Positions 36,352 through 49,580 of a stretch of 64,000 nucleotides of DNA are shown here, piece after piece. The stretch comes from Polytrichum commune (Eukaryota > Streptophyta > Polytrichopsida > Polytrichales > Polytrichaceae). The stretch is from assembly GCA_950295325.1 (NCBI GenBank), contig OX485804.1, positions 31,556,001 to 31,620,000 on the forward strand, read 5' to 3'. The translations under genes were made by a program, and so were the position numbers. Each line of letters starts with the position of its first letter. The first letter of the stretch is position 1. The notes under the pieces are model-generated. The model was not told the DNA's origin. It saw nothing but the letters and a program-made list of their open reading frames with translations, and did no database searches.

Positions 36352-37838
36352 GGTCAAAGAAAACCTTCATAATTGTAAGAGAAAATGCCCTTAGAGACCA
36401 CACTACTGACCAGAAGTGAGAGGAAGAACCCTAGGCGACGTTGTTAACTTATTCTTGCAATTGAAGGTGAGTAATAAAAGAAATTCCAAAACTCAATCAA
36501 TAAACTCAGTCATTCATTCAAAATGCAATTTCTCACTCATTGCTACTATACTCAAGCTAAAATTAAGAAAGATGATAGCTAGTTTGGTTGCACATCTAAA
36601 TTTATTTACAGTCTGGCATAATGATCAATGTTATTCTAGATGTGCCTTCTTAAAATTTGTTGTTTTGTTGATTAACTCAATTTTGAGAGTTTGCATACAT
36701 AAAAAATTAAAAAAAATTAAAAAAAACTATATTGAGCCCCTCAAGCTTGCACTTAATCTTGCATCTACTTTCAATATCAAAGAATTGAAAGAGCCAATCT
36801 ACAATATGAATACCTTGAAGTAGTGGTCTGAGTTTGCATATGTGACACCCTCAACACACTCGTAAGATCCAATAAGTTTTGGACTAGCATAGGCATCAAC
36901 AAGTGAGAACTATTTCAACTTCAAAGGCGTTGCAAACATGTTTTGTGACCAACAAACTCACTAAAATCATGGATCTCGAGCCGTAGTTGGCATCACACAT
37001 ATGAATGCCTCATGTTTACATCGCCTCCTTCCTCTACATTGACAATGCTCCCCAAAAAATGTGAGAAACCACAACACGAATTCAAAACCCTACCCATATA
37101 CCACGTGAGCAATAAACCAAAGTTGAGAAGATGAAATTTGAGATGGGCACACCTAAGGAGTGCAACTATGTACGTGCCCTTTACTATCCTTACCTATCCA
37201 ACCTCCAACAATCAACCATCAACATTTGCCAAATTTGTAAGATGGTAGGAATTTGCACTGACGTAAAAACTTCAAAGAGCTCCTACAAATCCGAATTGGG
37301 AGCTAACAAAGCCAAACATAATGCACAACCCCATTGGGAGACCTTCATGCATCTAACCCAACATATCACATCGAACTACCAAGAGACATCCATGAGATGT
37401 CATCCAATGGTATTCATCCATATTGTGGGGCCCTAATATATATTATTTTAAGTCCCTTTCTATCGAACCCTATCGTATGTTAGTTTTAAAACTTCTCTAA
37501 CATGATCAATTTGTAAACACCCTAATTTATTTATACCATGAAGTTCAATATATAACTTGAGCTTTGTTACAAGTATAGGCTATTAGATTTGTAGCTTGAA
37601 ACTTAGAATGGACCCCCATATTTGATCTCACGTAGTTTTCTAAAATACAAGATTGACCACCCCGGGGTTCAAAGACCTTGTATTAATCTAGTGGAGCATA
37701 AATGAAATGAACTAGCCACCAACCTTTAAGGGAAGATTTTTTTTTAACAAGGATCAATGAGAGGTATGCTTGTAAGCACCATTCCTTCTTGCATGCTATT
37801 GGTGCCTCATTTACCATAGTAATAACTACACTAAATAT
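36352..37838. other. intergenic, no gene recognised
   Basis: Plus ORF 36416-36823 (135 aa) is Lys/Leu/Ile-rich with an AAAATTAAAAAAA run and has no domain; 37131-37436 (101 aa) likewise. Not called as genes. Confidence 0.4.
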
Positions 37839-38033
37839 GATATTTAGTGTCACTTACTATTTGGTATTGTGCATTTCTCTCTATATATATTTGATGTAAT
37901 ACTTTACCAAGTAAAGTTGTTAATGTTTTATAATGCCCAAACAACCAATTTGGTATTTGTTGGTAAAATATGAGATATACAATAGATAAATACAACATCA
38001 CGTAATTCGAAATAGTAAGTGACATTAAACATC
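37839..38033. mobile_element. ~195-bp MITE, family T copy c
   Basis: GATATTTAGTGTCACTTACT at the left is inverted at GTAAGTGACATTAAACATC on the right. Internal sequence (CTTTACCAAGTAAAGT then TAATGTTTTATAATGCCCAA) is related to copy b but inverted relative to it. Confidence 0.65.
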
Positions 38034-38060
38034 TTATTTAGTGTACTACACAAATAATCT

Positions 38061-38252
38061 CATTTAGTGTGTGTTACTATTTGGAATTACGTAATGAAAT
38101 AATGTCTTACTTATAAGTTAATTTTCACTAACAAATATTCAATAGGTTGTTTGGACATTATAGAACATAAATGACTTTGCTTGGTAAAATATTACATTCT
38201 CATGAAATGTTTATTGTACAACGTAACTCTGAATAGTAACACACACTAAATG
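38061..38252. mobile_element. ~195-bp MITE, family T copy b
   Basis: CATTTAGTGTGTGTTACTAT then TTGGAATTACGT; inverted ACGTAACTC then TGAATAGTAACACACACTAAATG. Lies 27 bp from copy c. Confidence 0.75.
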
Positions 38253-39007
38253 GGATATTCACTCTACATTACATTGTTCTACCTAATTCGTGCGGGTGAG
38301 AAAAATTCATGTGGGTTGGAGTTTAGTGTGGCCCGCATTAATTTTATAGTACTTCTCTTGCCTTGCATTGTCATCCAAATACGCAGACAAAAAACCCCAC
38401 ACTAATTTTTCACATTGAAAATTACAATGGGCCACTTCAGATTAATATAAAAATCGTGTGGGTAATTGGAAATTAGTGTGGCCTACACTAATTAGAAAAG
38501 AAAAATTGTGTACCTAGAGACCCAAAATGGATCTCTTCACTTTTAAAACTTAGTTCTAGCCTCATATTCTATCTTTATTTTCAAGAGAGGGGAGGGGTCT
38601 TCCACTCTATGCTTAAAGGAGTTCACATATATTTTCAGTCCAATTAAGTTGAAAGGCCTATGGCATATGCACATGTTTCTCAACCTCCATCTCCCCAAAT
38701 GACTCTCCACTTCCTATGTTCCAAAATTTTACTATATGAGAAAATCCCAGTGATGACAATTTCCACCGATTTTAAGCATGTTATACAACTAAGGTTTTGG
38801 ACCAATCAAACCATACAAGTGATTTCAACATAAATTCAAACTAGAATAAAATGCAAGACCCATTCAAGACTTTGAGATTCATATGGTGGGTATCAATGAC
38901 AATGTTGTTTGTTCCCACCATACATCACATTATAATTTCAAATCGCAAGTAATGAAACATCTTTGATTTGAGGTCAATGACCCCTAAGTACACCTTTCAT
39001 ACCTATG

Positions 39008-39138
39008 AACGCGGTTTACCATTCGGAGTTACGCTTCGCTAGAACTTTTCACGAACAACATCATAAATTTTTACCCCGATAACATTCGTAGATAACATGC
39101 ACATCAAAAAAACACAATGTAACTCACTTGATAAATAA
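39008..39138. mobile_element. degenerate MITE, family T copy e
   Basis: GGTTTACCATTCGGAGTTACG resembles the left end of copy a, and AATGTAACTCACTTGATAAATAA its right end. Shorter (~130 bp) and decayed. Confidence 0.35.
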
Positions 39139-40975
39139 CCAGACCCATAATAAATAAATAAATAAATAATACCAATGCATAACTTCAAACAACAACCCAT
39201 GGTGATTGCGTGACATGTATGGTTTAGGGGTAGTAAGAAATATGCACTTTCAAATTCTCATCTCTGTATTAGAACAGAGTGAATAAGGCCCACATGTAGA
39301 TGTATTGATGTGTGCAATTAGGTCGCCCGTTGTGAATAGGTCACTTCTTCACCCATGCAAATTACTTCACATAGAAATCAGATTACAAAATTTCACCATA
39401 TAACAACCACAATAATAATAATAACAATACAACTAATTTCTCCAAAGTATGGTGATAAAAAATATGCAAAAAAGTGTGGAACGTTGATAAAACATCGAGT
39501 GCGGGTGTGAAAGAATCCATGGGAGGAAATGTGAGAGAGCACCATTTGGAACTCCCTCCATATGGTCGGTCGGTTACTTACTAACAAATGGGAGCCGTGC
39601 AATGAAGGTCACATGGATGGCAAAGAAAGAGCCGCAAAGCCAAGCCAAGCCAAGCAAATGTCCCCTTCTTGCATTGGCCGCCCCAAAGGCGTGACGGTGG
39701 CGAGGGGCGGGACATGGAGGTGAAGGAAAGAGTGAGGAATGGGGATCTCTATACACTCTACAAACCTATCTCATCTTCCCTTCATAATTCTTATGTGACT
39801 CACTCGCCCGCCCGCCGTCCTCTTATGAGTGGTGTGACAGGTGGAGGTGACACGTTAACTTACACCCATTCCGTCCCCCGATGTTGTTTATTGTTGTTGT
39901 TATTGTTTTTGTGATTATATTGCCCCTCAACCACCTGCCATCCAGTGTCCGGGGACAGTTTTTGGTGTCCTCGGTCCAAAACCTGGTGTTTCCAAGTCCA
40001 ACTGGTTAGCTTACATATGGTGGTCTTTCAGTTTATGGGCTTTATTGATTTGAGTGTGTTCCATGAACACCTTCAAAAGGATTGGCCGTTTTCCCGCAGT
40101 CTCAAGTCTCAACTGGTCATTTCTCAAACTCCACCGCTTCATGTGTAACTAAGGTAGAAATACCATAACCCGTTAACCACCCTCTACCCATGCATTAGAC
40201 CGCTGTCATAATAGTGAAGTTTTGTAATCATGGCAACTTCAGTGCGTGTACACTTAGTGTACTCAATGGGAGTCAAGTTTTAATGTACTCATGAGGTAAC
40301 CGATTTAGGTGATTTTCTGTATGGAAATGCGGATTGATGTGTTCCGTGTAGGGAGAATCTAGTGAACAAGTAGGGGGTTTGACAACTTTCCACTTTGAAA
40401 AATTGTAGGATTTTTTGTACACGACAAGAAAAACATGAAAGAACTTGCATTCTTCACGAATCCTTCTCGTCTATCTTGGAAAATTATCTCATGATCGTAT
40501 AACCATATCTTCAATGCGAATCGCCTTATTTTCACGGGTTATGGTATTTCTTCCTTAGTTGTCGATGAGTCTGTGCCGTTCATGGCTGCCGTCCGCACCC
40601 ATCTAACATGGTTCCCTAGGCCTTCTCACTTTGTTAGCTACCAAAGATGTTCAACACTATTTGGTAGTTCCTGTCATTATGTTTTGAAAATGTATAGAAT
40701 ACTCTTGTTGAAATCAAAAGGGGTCTCAATGCACCAAAGTATGCTTGATTTGAATTTCGTATGCACAAGTTATGAGATTTAGAGTTTTATTGGTAGATGA
40801 TGGCACATAATCAACACGGGTCTCGGGAGCCGACTGTTAGGTGTTGTAGGCTCTAAAAAGATACTTTGTACGTTTAGTGTAAGATTTTAGGGTGTTCATT
40901 TTAGCATGCTTTACCCTGAGTAGGTTCAAGGAATGTCCAAGACCAAAATTTAAGTATCTAATTGCTGTTAAGTCA
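39139..40975. other. intergenic, no gene recognised
   Basis: AAAT repeats at 39153-39168 and AAT repeats near 39411-39422. A solo copy of the CTCAACTGGTCATTTCTCAA motif of the 72-bp repeat lies near 40104-40150. No gene. Confidence 0.4.
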
Positions 40976-41127
40976 CTACATAACATTACTCAGTCAATGG
41001 GTTGTGTTCATGGGTCCTGCAGTGGATTCAAGAATAAAGCCCCCAGATGTTGAAATCTCGGTGCTTTAGATTGAATATGAAGTCATGGTAGTTGAACATA
41101 GCTCATGAGTTGAGTAGTGTTATGTAG
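40976..41127. mobile_element. ~150-bp MITE, family S copy 2
   Basis: CTACATAACATTACTCA at the left and TGAGTAGTGTTATGTAG at the right are near-perfect inverted repeats. Interior GGTTGTGTTCATGGGTCCTG matches copy 1 at 17338-17482. Confidence 0.7.
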
Positions 41128-41854
41128 ACGATTTAGTGGGTGATGTCTGGGTTTTATTATTGCGACTGAACTTGTTATGGCACATTAGGACTTAGAAAGC
41201 ACCCAATGTATAGAGATATTCGTGTAATCAAGGTTTATGGGTCTTATGTGGTCACTCTTCTTGATCAAACATCTAGTATGCTTAAGTGGCATGATCTGGC
41301 ACAACTTATATTGCCCCCATTATAGTTGAGAATGGATACCAAAAAGGCACGCATTACAACGAGATTTGGAGTACGTGTTCAAAATATAGACATCGCTTTA
41401 GAATCAATATTTAGCGCAAATTGGGAGGGCATGTGTGATGACTCAAAGAGGAAGAAAATCCTCACTTTGACCACTTATCAATTCTGCATCTAAACTTCGT
41501 TTCTGAGACTTGGAATGGTAATTTTGGTGCTTCACAATTGCTAAAATGAAGAGACATACACCAAGTCAATACAAGGATCTCCTGAGTAACATCAAGTCAA
41601 CTTGATAAACCCGGTCAACTAGACTCTACAAGAGTAAGAAAAGAAAAGGGGGGGGGGGGGTTGACACCTTCCAAATAACAAGAGTCAAAAGAGGTTTGGT
41701 ATACCACAAAAATGGTATTAAGCAACACACCTCATGAATAACTCTTCTTATTCTAGGTGTCGTGTTTCAAGCATCTAGTCTTTTGGTGTTGGCAAGATAA
41801 TTTGCAAAGCAAATCCTAAGGAAGAAGACACCTCAAACTTTCACAGGTTTACGA

Positions 41855-41912
41855 GCAAGTTTGAACTCGGGACCTTGTGGCACCAAATCTCAGACCGTAC
41901 CATCAGATCATG
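41855..41912 (-). other. tRNA-like sequence, possible SINE head
   Basis: Minus strand carries an A-box-like TGATCTGATGGTA (41898-41910) and a B-box-like GAGTTCAAACTTGC (41855-41868), about 30 nt apart. Cloverleaf pairing is poor, so it is a tRNA relic or SINE head rather than a working tRNA. No target duplication seen. Confidence 0.35.
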
Positions 41913-44900
41913 ACCCTTTTTAGGTTCCTATGGAAGATAAAAAGCGGTTGCCTAACTGGGTCCATTGGCCTCCGTAAAAGCTACTCTGGTGACCTACTTC
42001 ATTTGTACGATTTGTTGGGGCCATGCTTGTATTTTTTAGGCTTTGCAAAACAAAGCAAGATGTTGTAATAGTTTACCATTCCACTACACGGCCATGTCAT
42101 ATTTGTTCCAATTTTCTTGGACAAGGTTGTGAAGGATCACAATTTTCTCAAGGTTATAATGGATCCAATGGCGCAGTTTGAACTGCATCATTTAATCCAT
42201 CACTATGCACTTAATTTTCTTGACCTTCCTTGATGTTTTCAATAATTAGTGGGGAACTTTGCATTATTGAAGAGACATTTTTACGACAAGTAGAAAATCC
42301 TTTCATTAATAAAGTTGGATTTGGGCCACATCATTGGACACATTGTTGAACGATATTAGGTGGTTGTGGGTGGTAAAGTTGTGCGAATTGGTGGGTGTCA
42401 ACAAGCCCGGTTGACAAAAGAGGAAGGGCCTTCTTGGGAGTATGCATCCATAGTGGAGCAAATTTTTTCTCCATTATTTGTCAAGTTTTGTGAGCAATTT
42501 CTCTTGTGTATGCATTTCAAGTGACCTTATTATTTTATCCATATTTGTTCACAATTGGATAACACACTAGGTCATTTGATTGTGGGAATGCAGGAATGAA
42601 ATGATCCAAATCATCAATTGCATGTGGTTCGTCCTCCACACACGAGATATTGTTGCATTCAATTGGAGTGGGGAATGTCAAGGTGACTATCAACAACAAC
42701 TGTTCCAATATGAGGGCTAGATGTATTGTTACATATGCTCAAATTATAAAGTTGAAATAACCAATGCAGTTCGTACTTCATTAGATATATCCATTGCACA
42801 AATATTATTCATAATACATTGATATGAAAACATCACATGATTGCATCATAAATCCAGTTCCATGAGGATCACATGTTTGTACTATAAATTCAACTACATG
42901 AGGACTACATGACAAACATACAAATCCAATACCTTGGTTCATTCTTAGATTGGGAAGCCTTTTATGATCAAAAAAAGAAAAGAAAGAGAACAATAAACAT
43001 CGGTGTTTCCCACCTATATATGTGAATTTGAACCCATTAACCCTATTGTGTTCAAGAGTCTTCTTGTCACAAAAGTAGGACTTTCATGACCATATATTGG
43101 TATCCTACCACACATTTGTAAGTTTAAATTGGACAAGATTCATGAGTGATGAACAACCCATGCCCTAAACACGTTCCATGTAACAAGGATTATGCATGTA
43201 CTCAACTATAGTCTGTCTTTTACTCTAGCAAGGGAATCAAATCCACACCAAATGCGGATGACATGTGGATGAGTTTGATGTTGCAATTAGTAGTCAACAA
43301 ATTGCTCTATGTGTGTTGAATTTAGGAATACTTGTAGGTGCATTTGTATGCCAAATCTCTTGATAATAGATGTGACCTACAAATACAATTTCAAATGAAA
43401 ACATTAAACATTTGAGAAGCATCTATGAGCCAAAAATATCAATGCAAACTTATAACTATTACTACTAAAAATAGAATAGAAAAACCAATGTCGGCCAATC
43501 CGACGTGAATTTCAGCCCGTTTGCCCTATCATGCTCAAGAATATGCTTGGTGCAGGGTGGGGTTTACTCCTTGCCTTGCGATGGGTGGGCTCTTGTTTGT
43601 AAAAAATATATGAAACAAAATGAAGTAATAATACATTATATTGATACCTATTTACTATGTGAGGGGAGGGAGAACTGGTTCTTGTTTATTGTCGAGTACT
43701 ACTGCTAACAGTGAGTCACAATAATCCTCATGTTGAATCACATGTGCAACTACATGGCAAGCACATGTGAACAACTTAAACTATGTCTTCAAAGTTAATA
43801 CTATGTGTAAATATGTAGTTTGTTGGCATGCAAGCTCGCCTCTCTCATTTCCATGGTGAATAACGTTTTCCAATAAAACACGAAAACGTGAGCTATAAAT
43901 GGTGTGGCTTCTTATATTTCATTGAGAAATACATGACATTATTCTCTTTCAAATTAACGTCATGAAGATCCATCATCACTGGCTATAACATGATTAGAAC
44001 TCTTGCATTATTGAAAAGTGTGATCTCCAATGTCTATTGCATAGAACTCATTCATTTGCTTGCTTTGATTTTGGGTTGCAAATTTTTGTGAATGCAAAAT
44101 AGGTATCACCACAACTTCAAGTTGATTTCCTTCATCTGGGAAGGGGTGTTACAACCAACAACAAACACATATGAAGCATCAAACATTTTTATGGTTCCAT
44201 GGTTCAATCTTGCAAGAAAGGGTTCATGACAAAAGATGCACTAGCATGCATATGAAATAGATGTGAAGCAACAACCATCCCAATGTGAGTTTACTTAGAT
44301 GTCAATTCTTTTTTTGGGGCAAAGTATGCTAGGCATATGAGGTCCACAAAATGAGTAAATAAACAAGGTGATAATAATGTGGGAACCAAAGTTCTCCCTT
44401 AGAGCTTGTATAGCCTCTCTTCTTAAAAAAACTAACATGTGCTTGAACAATAACATGTCAATCTTGTTGACATGTACCATTCCACATATAAAGTAGCCAC
44501 CGACTAGGTTGGTTGCCCATCTCCAATCATGTTGAACATGTTGTTCCGGTCGATCACCCGATGTCGACTAGGAACAACTCTTTGACATTGTTGGTCACTA
44601 TGACACAATGCTAACCAAAGTGTTCCAAAACTTATTGGCATGTTGGTGGATGGTCAGTTTGGATTGTTGGGGAACATACAAGGCTCAAGTATGTCCAATA
44701 TTTGTCATCTTTTGGTTCCATGAATTCCAAGGCTTTGCTTTACAATTTTCAGTCATTGCACTAGACTAAGGACACAAACACCATCAAACAATTTTTGTAA
44801 TTTTTGTAATTTCATTTTTATGGATATTGGTAGTAAAGATTGGTTGTGATACTAACACACATTGTTCCCTTGCTGAAAAATGAAGGTTACAAGCTTGGGG

Positions 44901-46485
44901 AAAAAAAGGGGGATTTTTGAAAAAAAAGATGTGGATTTTGTTTTATATTTGTCATCCATACATGTTGTTATCATATATTTACTTGAGCACCGTGTAATAA
45001 ATTTGAAGTATGGAACTAAATAAACTTCTTGTTCAATAAAGAAGGTTGCATGTGACTAGTTTGAATTTATAATTATTATTGTGCAAGTGATTTATGTACA
45101 CTAAAACTAATATCATTGTATTACGTGTACCAAATCTCCCAAAATCATGATTTGATATACAATTTTTTAGTTTGTGAAATCTTGATGCATTTAAACCTAG
45201 TGATCCAAAGTGAAAATAAGGTCTTAGGAATATTTCCCTTCCCTAAATAAATAACTCATTAATACACAATCACAGTCTACAACCTTTATTCCTTGAGAAG
45301 CGTCATTTGAGTTTTAATACCCAAGTAATTTTAGCTTTTTTGATTCTATTGCAACCACTTTGCGAAAAATGTTCAATCATTGCACATAAATATTCAATTA
45401 ATCATGATAACTCCTTAAGAAAATTTTGTGTCAATGTTTTCCCTTTTTGGAAAATAAGTCAAATATGACATCTCATCTACAAACAAATTTCTTACAACAA
45501 AATGATCATTTTAGCTACCATAAATTTTCCTAGATTTCTCATTTAAACAAAACATACTTACACGCATTTAGGGGTTTCAAAATAGCTGCCATATATCAAC
45601 AACAACAAAAAAAATCCCCAAAAAATTAGACCTTGTTCATCTGCATGGCTCATTGATTACTACCCTTCATTCAACATTTATACAATCTCCACATTGTTGC
45701 CATCCATATCCTTATCTAATAGGCATTACTTTGCTTCAGAAAAATCACGGGTCAGAGTTCTGATGAGTGCCAAAAATCTGGCACTCAATAGAGTTATCCA
45801 TAAGTCCCTCAAAGTGGGACAAAACCGTGGGTTTTGATGCTTCTTCGACAAAATTTTCTATTAATAGATCTATAGCTCATCATGCATTGGAGCCTATTTT
45901 TAAAACTAAGTGAAACTTTTGGAACTTCTTCTTTCCATCTTTCAAACTTTGAGAAAATTTTAGTATCTAAAGTAGGGTATGCACATGGGCTAGTTTAGAC
46001 TATACAAAGAAGTGCACTAGTCAGGAATTTTAGGTGAATGAGCAATAGGATTGGCTACGAGATGGGTTCTTCAACGGCCACGTTTACACTATGACCAAGA
46101 CTTACTTAGTGGAGAACTTCAAACATGGATGAAAAAATAATATGACTACAAATATGGCAAGATTTTTTCTCCAGTGGTCAAGTTTTGGGACAAACTCAAA
46201 CCCTCATACACAAAACTTGGCCTCTGGAGAACTCCAACTTGAGGTTTGTATTTTTTTTTTGGATGTTTCCATTTTTTCCCGTTATACCAACTATTGCCTC
46301 AAATAACCTTCTCTTGAACTAAAATTCTTGACCGATTGGTGCACTTCTTCGCGGTAGTCCAAACCAATCCTAAATTCTAGAACTCCAAGGAATGAGCATC
46401 TACGAATACGACTCTCTAGCACAATTTGTAGAGGAAGGCCCTTAGGAGTGCCTTCAATTTATAGTCCAAAGAAGCCTTTACAAAG
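41913..46485. other. intergenic, no gene recognised
   Basis: AT-rich with scattered short frames. A ~40-bp unit is repeated twice at about 42835-42915 (CATGAGGATCACATG/CATGAGGACTACATG). Short similar words GTGAATTTGAACCC and GTGAATTTCAGCCC lie at about 43021 and 43505. Nothing codes convincingly. Confidence 0.4.
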
Positions 46486-46540
46486 AAGGCCGCCCCTCCT
46501 TTAACATAAGGTAAGTTATTCAAGCGTGATTGAGGGGCGG
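46486..46540. other. inverted repeat GGCCGCCCCTC/GAGGGGCGGCC
   Basis: Perfect 11-bp GC-rich arms about 30 nt apart in AT-rich DNA. One arm word recurs near 25505 (GGCCGCCCCTTGA), hinting at a small mobile fold-back element. Confidence 0.45.
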
Positions 46541-49238
46541 CCATACTTCACACGGCACAATCTCTTGAGAGGGTCTTCACTCTTGATGTTGGCAGGTCGC
46601 AATTATGGAGCCCGGCTTTGTGAAGCATGAATAATGTGAAGGGGTAGAATGAAATAAAAATGATTACAATATATTTTCAAAACATACTTGTAAGTTAAGG
46701 TGCTATGTAGGTTACCCATTAAAAGGACATAGGGCTCAATGTATGACATATATGCACAATTCATGAGAATTCTATCAAGTTTTGAAATCATATTTAATAT
46801 TTTATGGGTTTGAAATTTTATTTAGTGCATTATTTTTAGGTCTAGGAGAACATTAAAGTACACTCACATGTGATAGATAGATAGATATGAACTCCAGCTC
46901 CTGGCAAAGCAAGCATAAATGAAGAGCCTCTTCATCCTTGGGCTAATTCCTCCTTTCACTCATATGTGATATAGATGATTAAAATATTAAGTGTGGGATT
47001 GCATCCAAGGGCATTCATGTTGTGTATTGAAACCCATTTGAGAATTGTGATAAAAAAATGAGTTAAATTTGTAGGTAGGGTACATTTGACACAATTGGCT
47101 ATAAGTGGAAGTATGTACGTCAAAAACATGTGTTGTGCTTGGAGACGCCCAAATTGGGTTGCTTCGAGGCTTAGGGGTTTATAAGGCTTTAACTACTGCC
47201 CTTGGATATGTCCACAACCCATCTAGGGTCTATATTTTCATCTCATAATTTAGGTATATTAGGCAATTTAGCTTGGTGACAAGAAAAGGTGGGCACACTC
47301 TAAATATAGTTTGTTGTCAAGTGGAATAGTGGATTAGTTGTAGAAATTGTCTCATTTAGACATATGAAGGTGGCCTTTGGCACGTGAAGTTACTCAATTC
47401 TCAATATTACAAGGTGTTTGGTTTAATGTTCAACATTGCATTCTACTAAAGAATGAGATGGTGGAATTTAATCATATATAATTATATCCGAATACCCCAT
47501 AATCACTTGAAATCATAAATGAGATGGCAAATATATTTTCTTCCAAAAACCAATCCTTGCCTCAAATTTGTGCATCCCCCCCCCCCCCCCCCCTCCCCCG
47601 CCCTTCTCCTTTCTTGCAAAGTCTTGGTTTGGACATTGGCCAAGCATTTGTAGCAGTCATGTAAGTTGGGACAAGCATTGGGAACCTCTTATGTCTTGAA
47701 AGTTTCTTTATGTAGCACATTCGCCCCTCAAAATTAGCACCATAATATTCAAATAAATTCCAAATTAGTCTAATGAAATCAAGTTAAGAAGAATCAAACA
47801 TAGCATGTAGGAGATAGCATAGCATTACTCAAGCTATAAGCCTTGCTCCCCATTCTATCTTGGAAGGCTAGTAACCAAGGCCTAAGATCAAACCATGGGA
47901 CCTTCAATCTTGCTCTGATTCCAGGATGGTCAGGGTTTACAAACAAATGAAGGTGACATCGACCTTGACCAAGTTGTCTTGCGACCCATGTGAAACCCCA
48001 GGCGGCAATCCAATTGTGACAACTTACAAATCAGACATGTTTGTACGTATTTTGGAATCTAAAATGCATCGGTGTAGGACACAACTACCAATTTGCTCTT
48101 GTGAAATGAACAACTTCCAAGATCATCTTGCAAGGGTGACCAGAGAGAAGAAAGGTTCTTAGATTCTCCCTAAAACTTCCCCAAACTCCCCACACACAAC
48201 ATCCTAGTGTTGAGTAATGTTACGAGATTTTTTATGGGATCTGTAACATGGCTGCCACGGATCCTAAAGCCTTGCACACCAATAGGCTACACAACTCCCA
48301 TATCTACAATGGTACCACCTGACACATCATCTGAAGCCTCAGGACTCTTGGAAGAGCAACTGATAAGAATCTGGGTAGGCTAGTCAATGACCGTGTGCCA
48401 CTGTGCAGCTTTGAGGTTTGGGGTAATTTAACTAAGCGACTTGCTTAATCGACTGCCAAGAATCCAATAAGTAGTTAGTTTAATTTAGTGTGTGTTTGAG
48501 CCTTTGAGGCCAGCGGATCAATGCTGATATTTTCATCTTGATGAGGAGGCCAGGAGAAGCATTTCACATGCACCGGATTTCATGCATTCAATTCGAGCCT
48601 TTACATTGAGGGGAGAGCCCACATACTTATGTATGCGGCGCCGAGGGGAGGGGATCGAAGGAGAAGAGGAAGAGGGAAAGGGGAGGGGCATTAAAACACC
48701 CTTGATGGTCGAAGGGTGTTTTTTGTGAACATCGAGATGACTTGAGATGAAAGTCTTTCAATGCTCAATTGTCATCTAAGTTGTCACCAATGACTCGAGA
48801 GATTATACCTATGCCAGTTGAACGGTACAGGCAACATCTTGTCATGTATCAGATTTTTATTGTGAAGATTCATGAATTTTTCATAGCAAGGTATTATTTC
48901 ATAGCAAAGGTTCAAAAGTAACTTGATTACGACATGGTTTGGGATTTGGAAAAGTATAACCGTGTGTAGAAACAAAAGGTAAGAAAATTTGATTCCCCCC
49001 ACCAATTAGACACCAAATTCCTTCACGAACTTGACTGTGTTGGAACCCTAATCTCAACCTCTTCCTTCAATTGGAAAATCTCATTAGAAGAATGAACCTG
49101 TATGAATAAGGGTTCACTCATTTCCCAAAGCATGACTTTAAACGAAGTTATTCACAAGAACTCATTTTTCTTGTCTCCAAAGTCACCTTGTCAAGGTTAT
49201 TTTGACATTTTACGGGTTCATTTGTATTTTGTACTTTC
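46541..49238. other. intergenic; possible LTR primer site
   Basis: An 18-nt C tract lies at 47576-47593. At about 47911-47925 the minus strand reads TGGAATCAGAGCAAG, one base off the usual plant initiator-tRNA primer site TGGTATCAGAGC. No LTR pair or reverse transcriptase was found, so this may be chance. Plus ORF 47926-48162 has no domain. Confidence 0.3.
47576..47593. repeat. poly(C) tract, 18 nt
   Basis: Followed by T and CCCCCG. One of eleven G/C homopolymers of 11 nt or more in the window. Confidence 0.9.
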
Positions 49239-49580
49239 CTCAAATGGCCCACTTCTCCCATGATATGAAACACATAGTTAGAACAAGATGCTTACCAAAT
49301 CCAAATCGAGGCCTAGCCACTGATCTCTTGATTTTTGGAACTTGTTATGTGAACATCTTATTCATGATCAAAGTGTAGAATCTTGTACTCATCAAATGGT
49401 CATATAGTCCCCCCCCCCCCCCCCCCAACACACACACACACATTGTTGACTGTTGAGTCTAGAATAGTTATCAAATTCTTGAACACGCACTCCAATCTCT
49501 TTTAAACACATGTTTTTATGGTATCTGTTCTTGAAGCCACACCAAACCACACACCACTCCTTTTGTAAGATGTCTTGATA

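Noticed and set aside
36416-36823. 135-aa plus ORF next to the Tc1 relic
   Set aside because: Composition reflects AT-rich and A-run sequence; no domain and no homology to the transposase.
43021-43545. Further tRNA-like heads (GTGAATTTGAACCC words)
   Set aside because: B-box-like words only; no A box at the right distance.
47911-47925. LTR retrotransposon primer site (TGGAATCAGAGC)
   Set aside because: One mismatch to the usual site, and no LTR pair, gag or pol remnant nearby.
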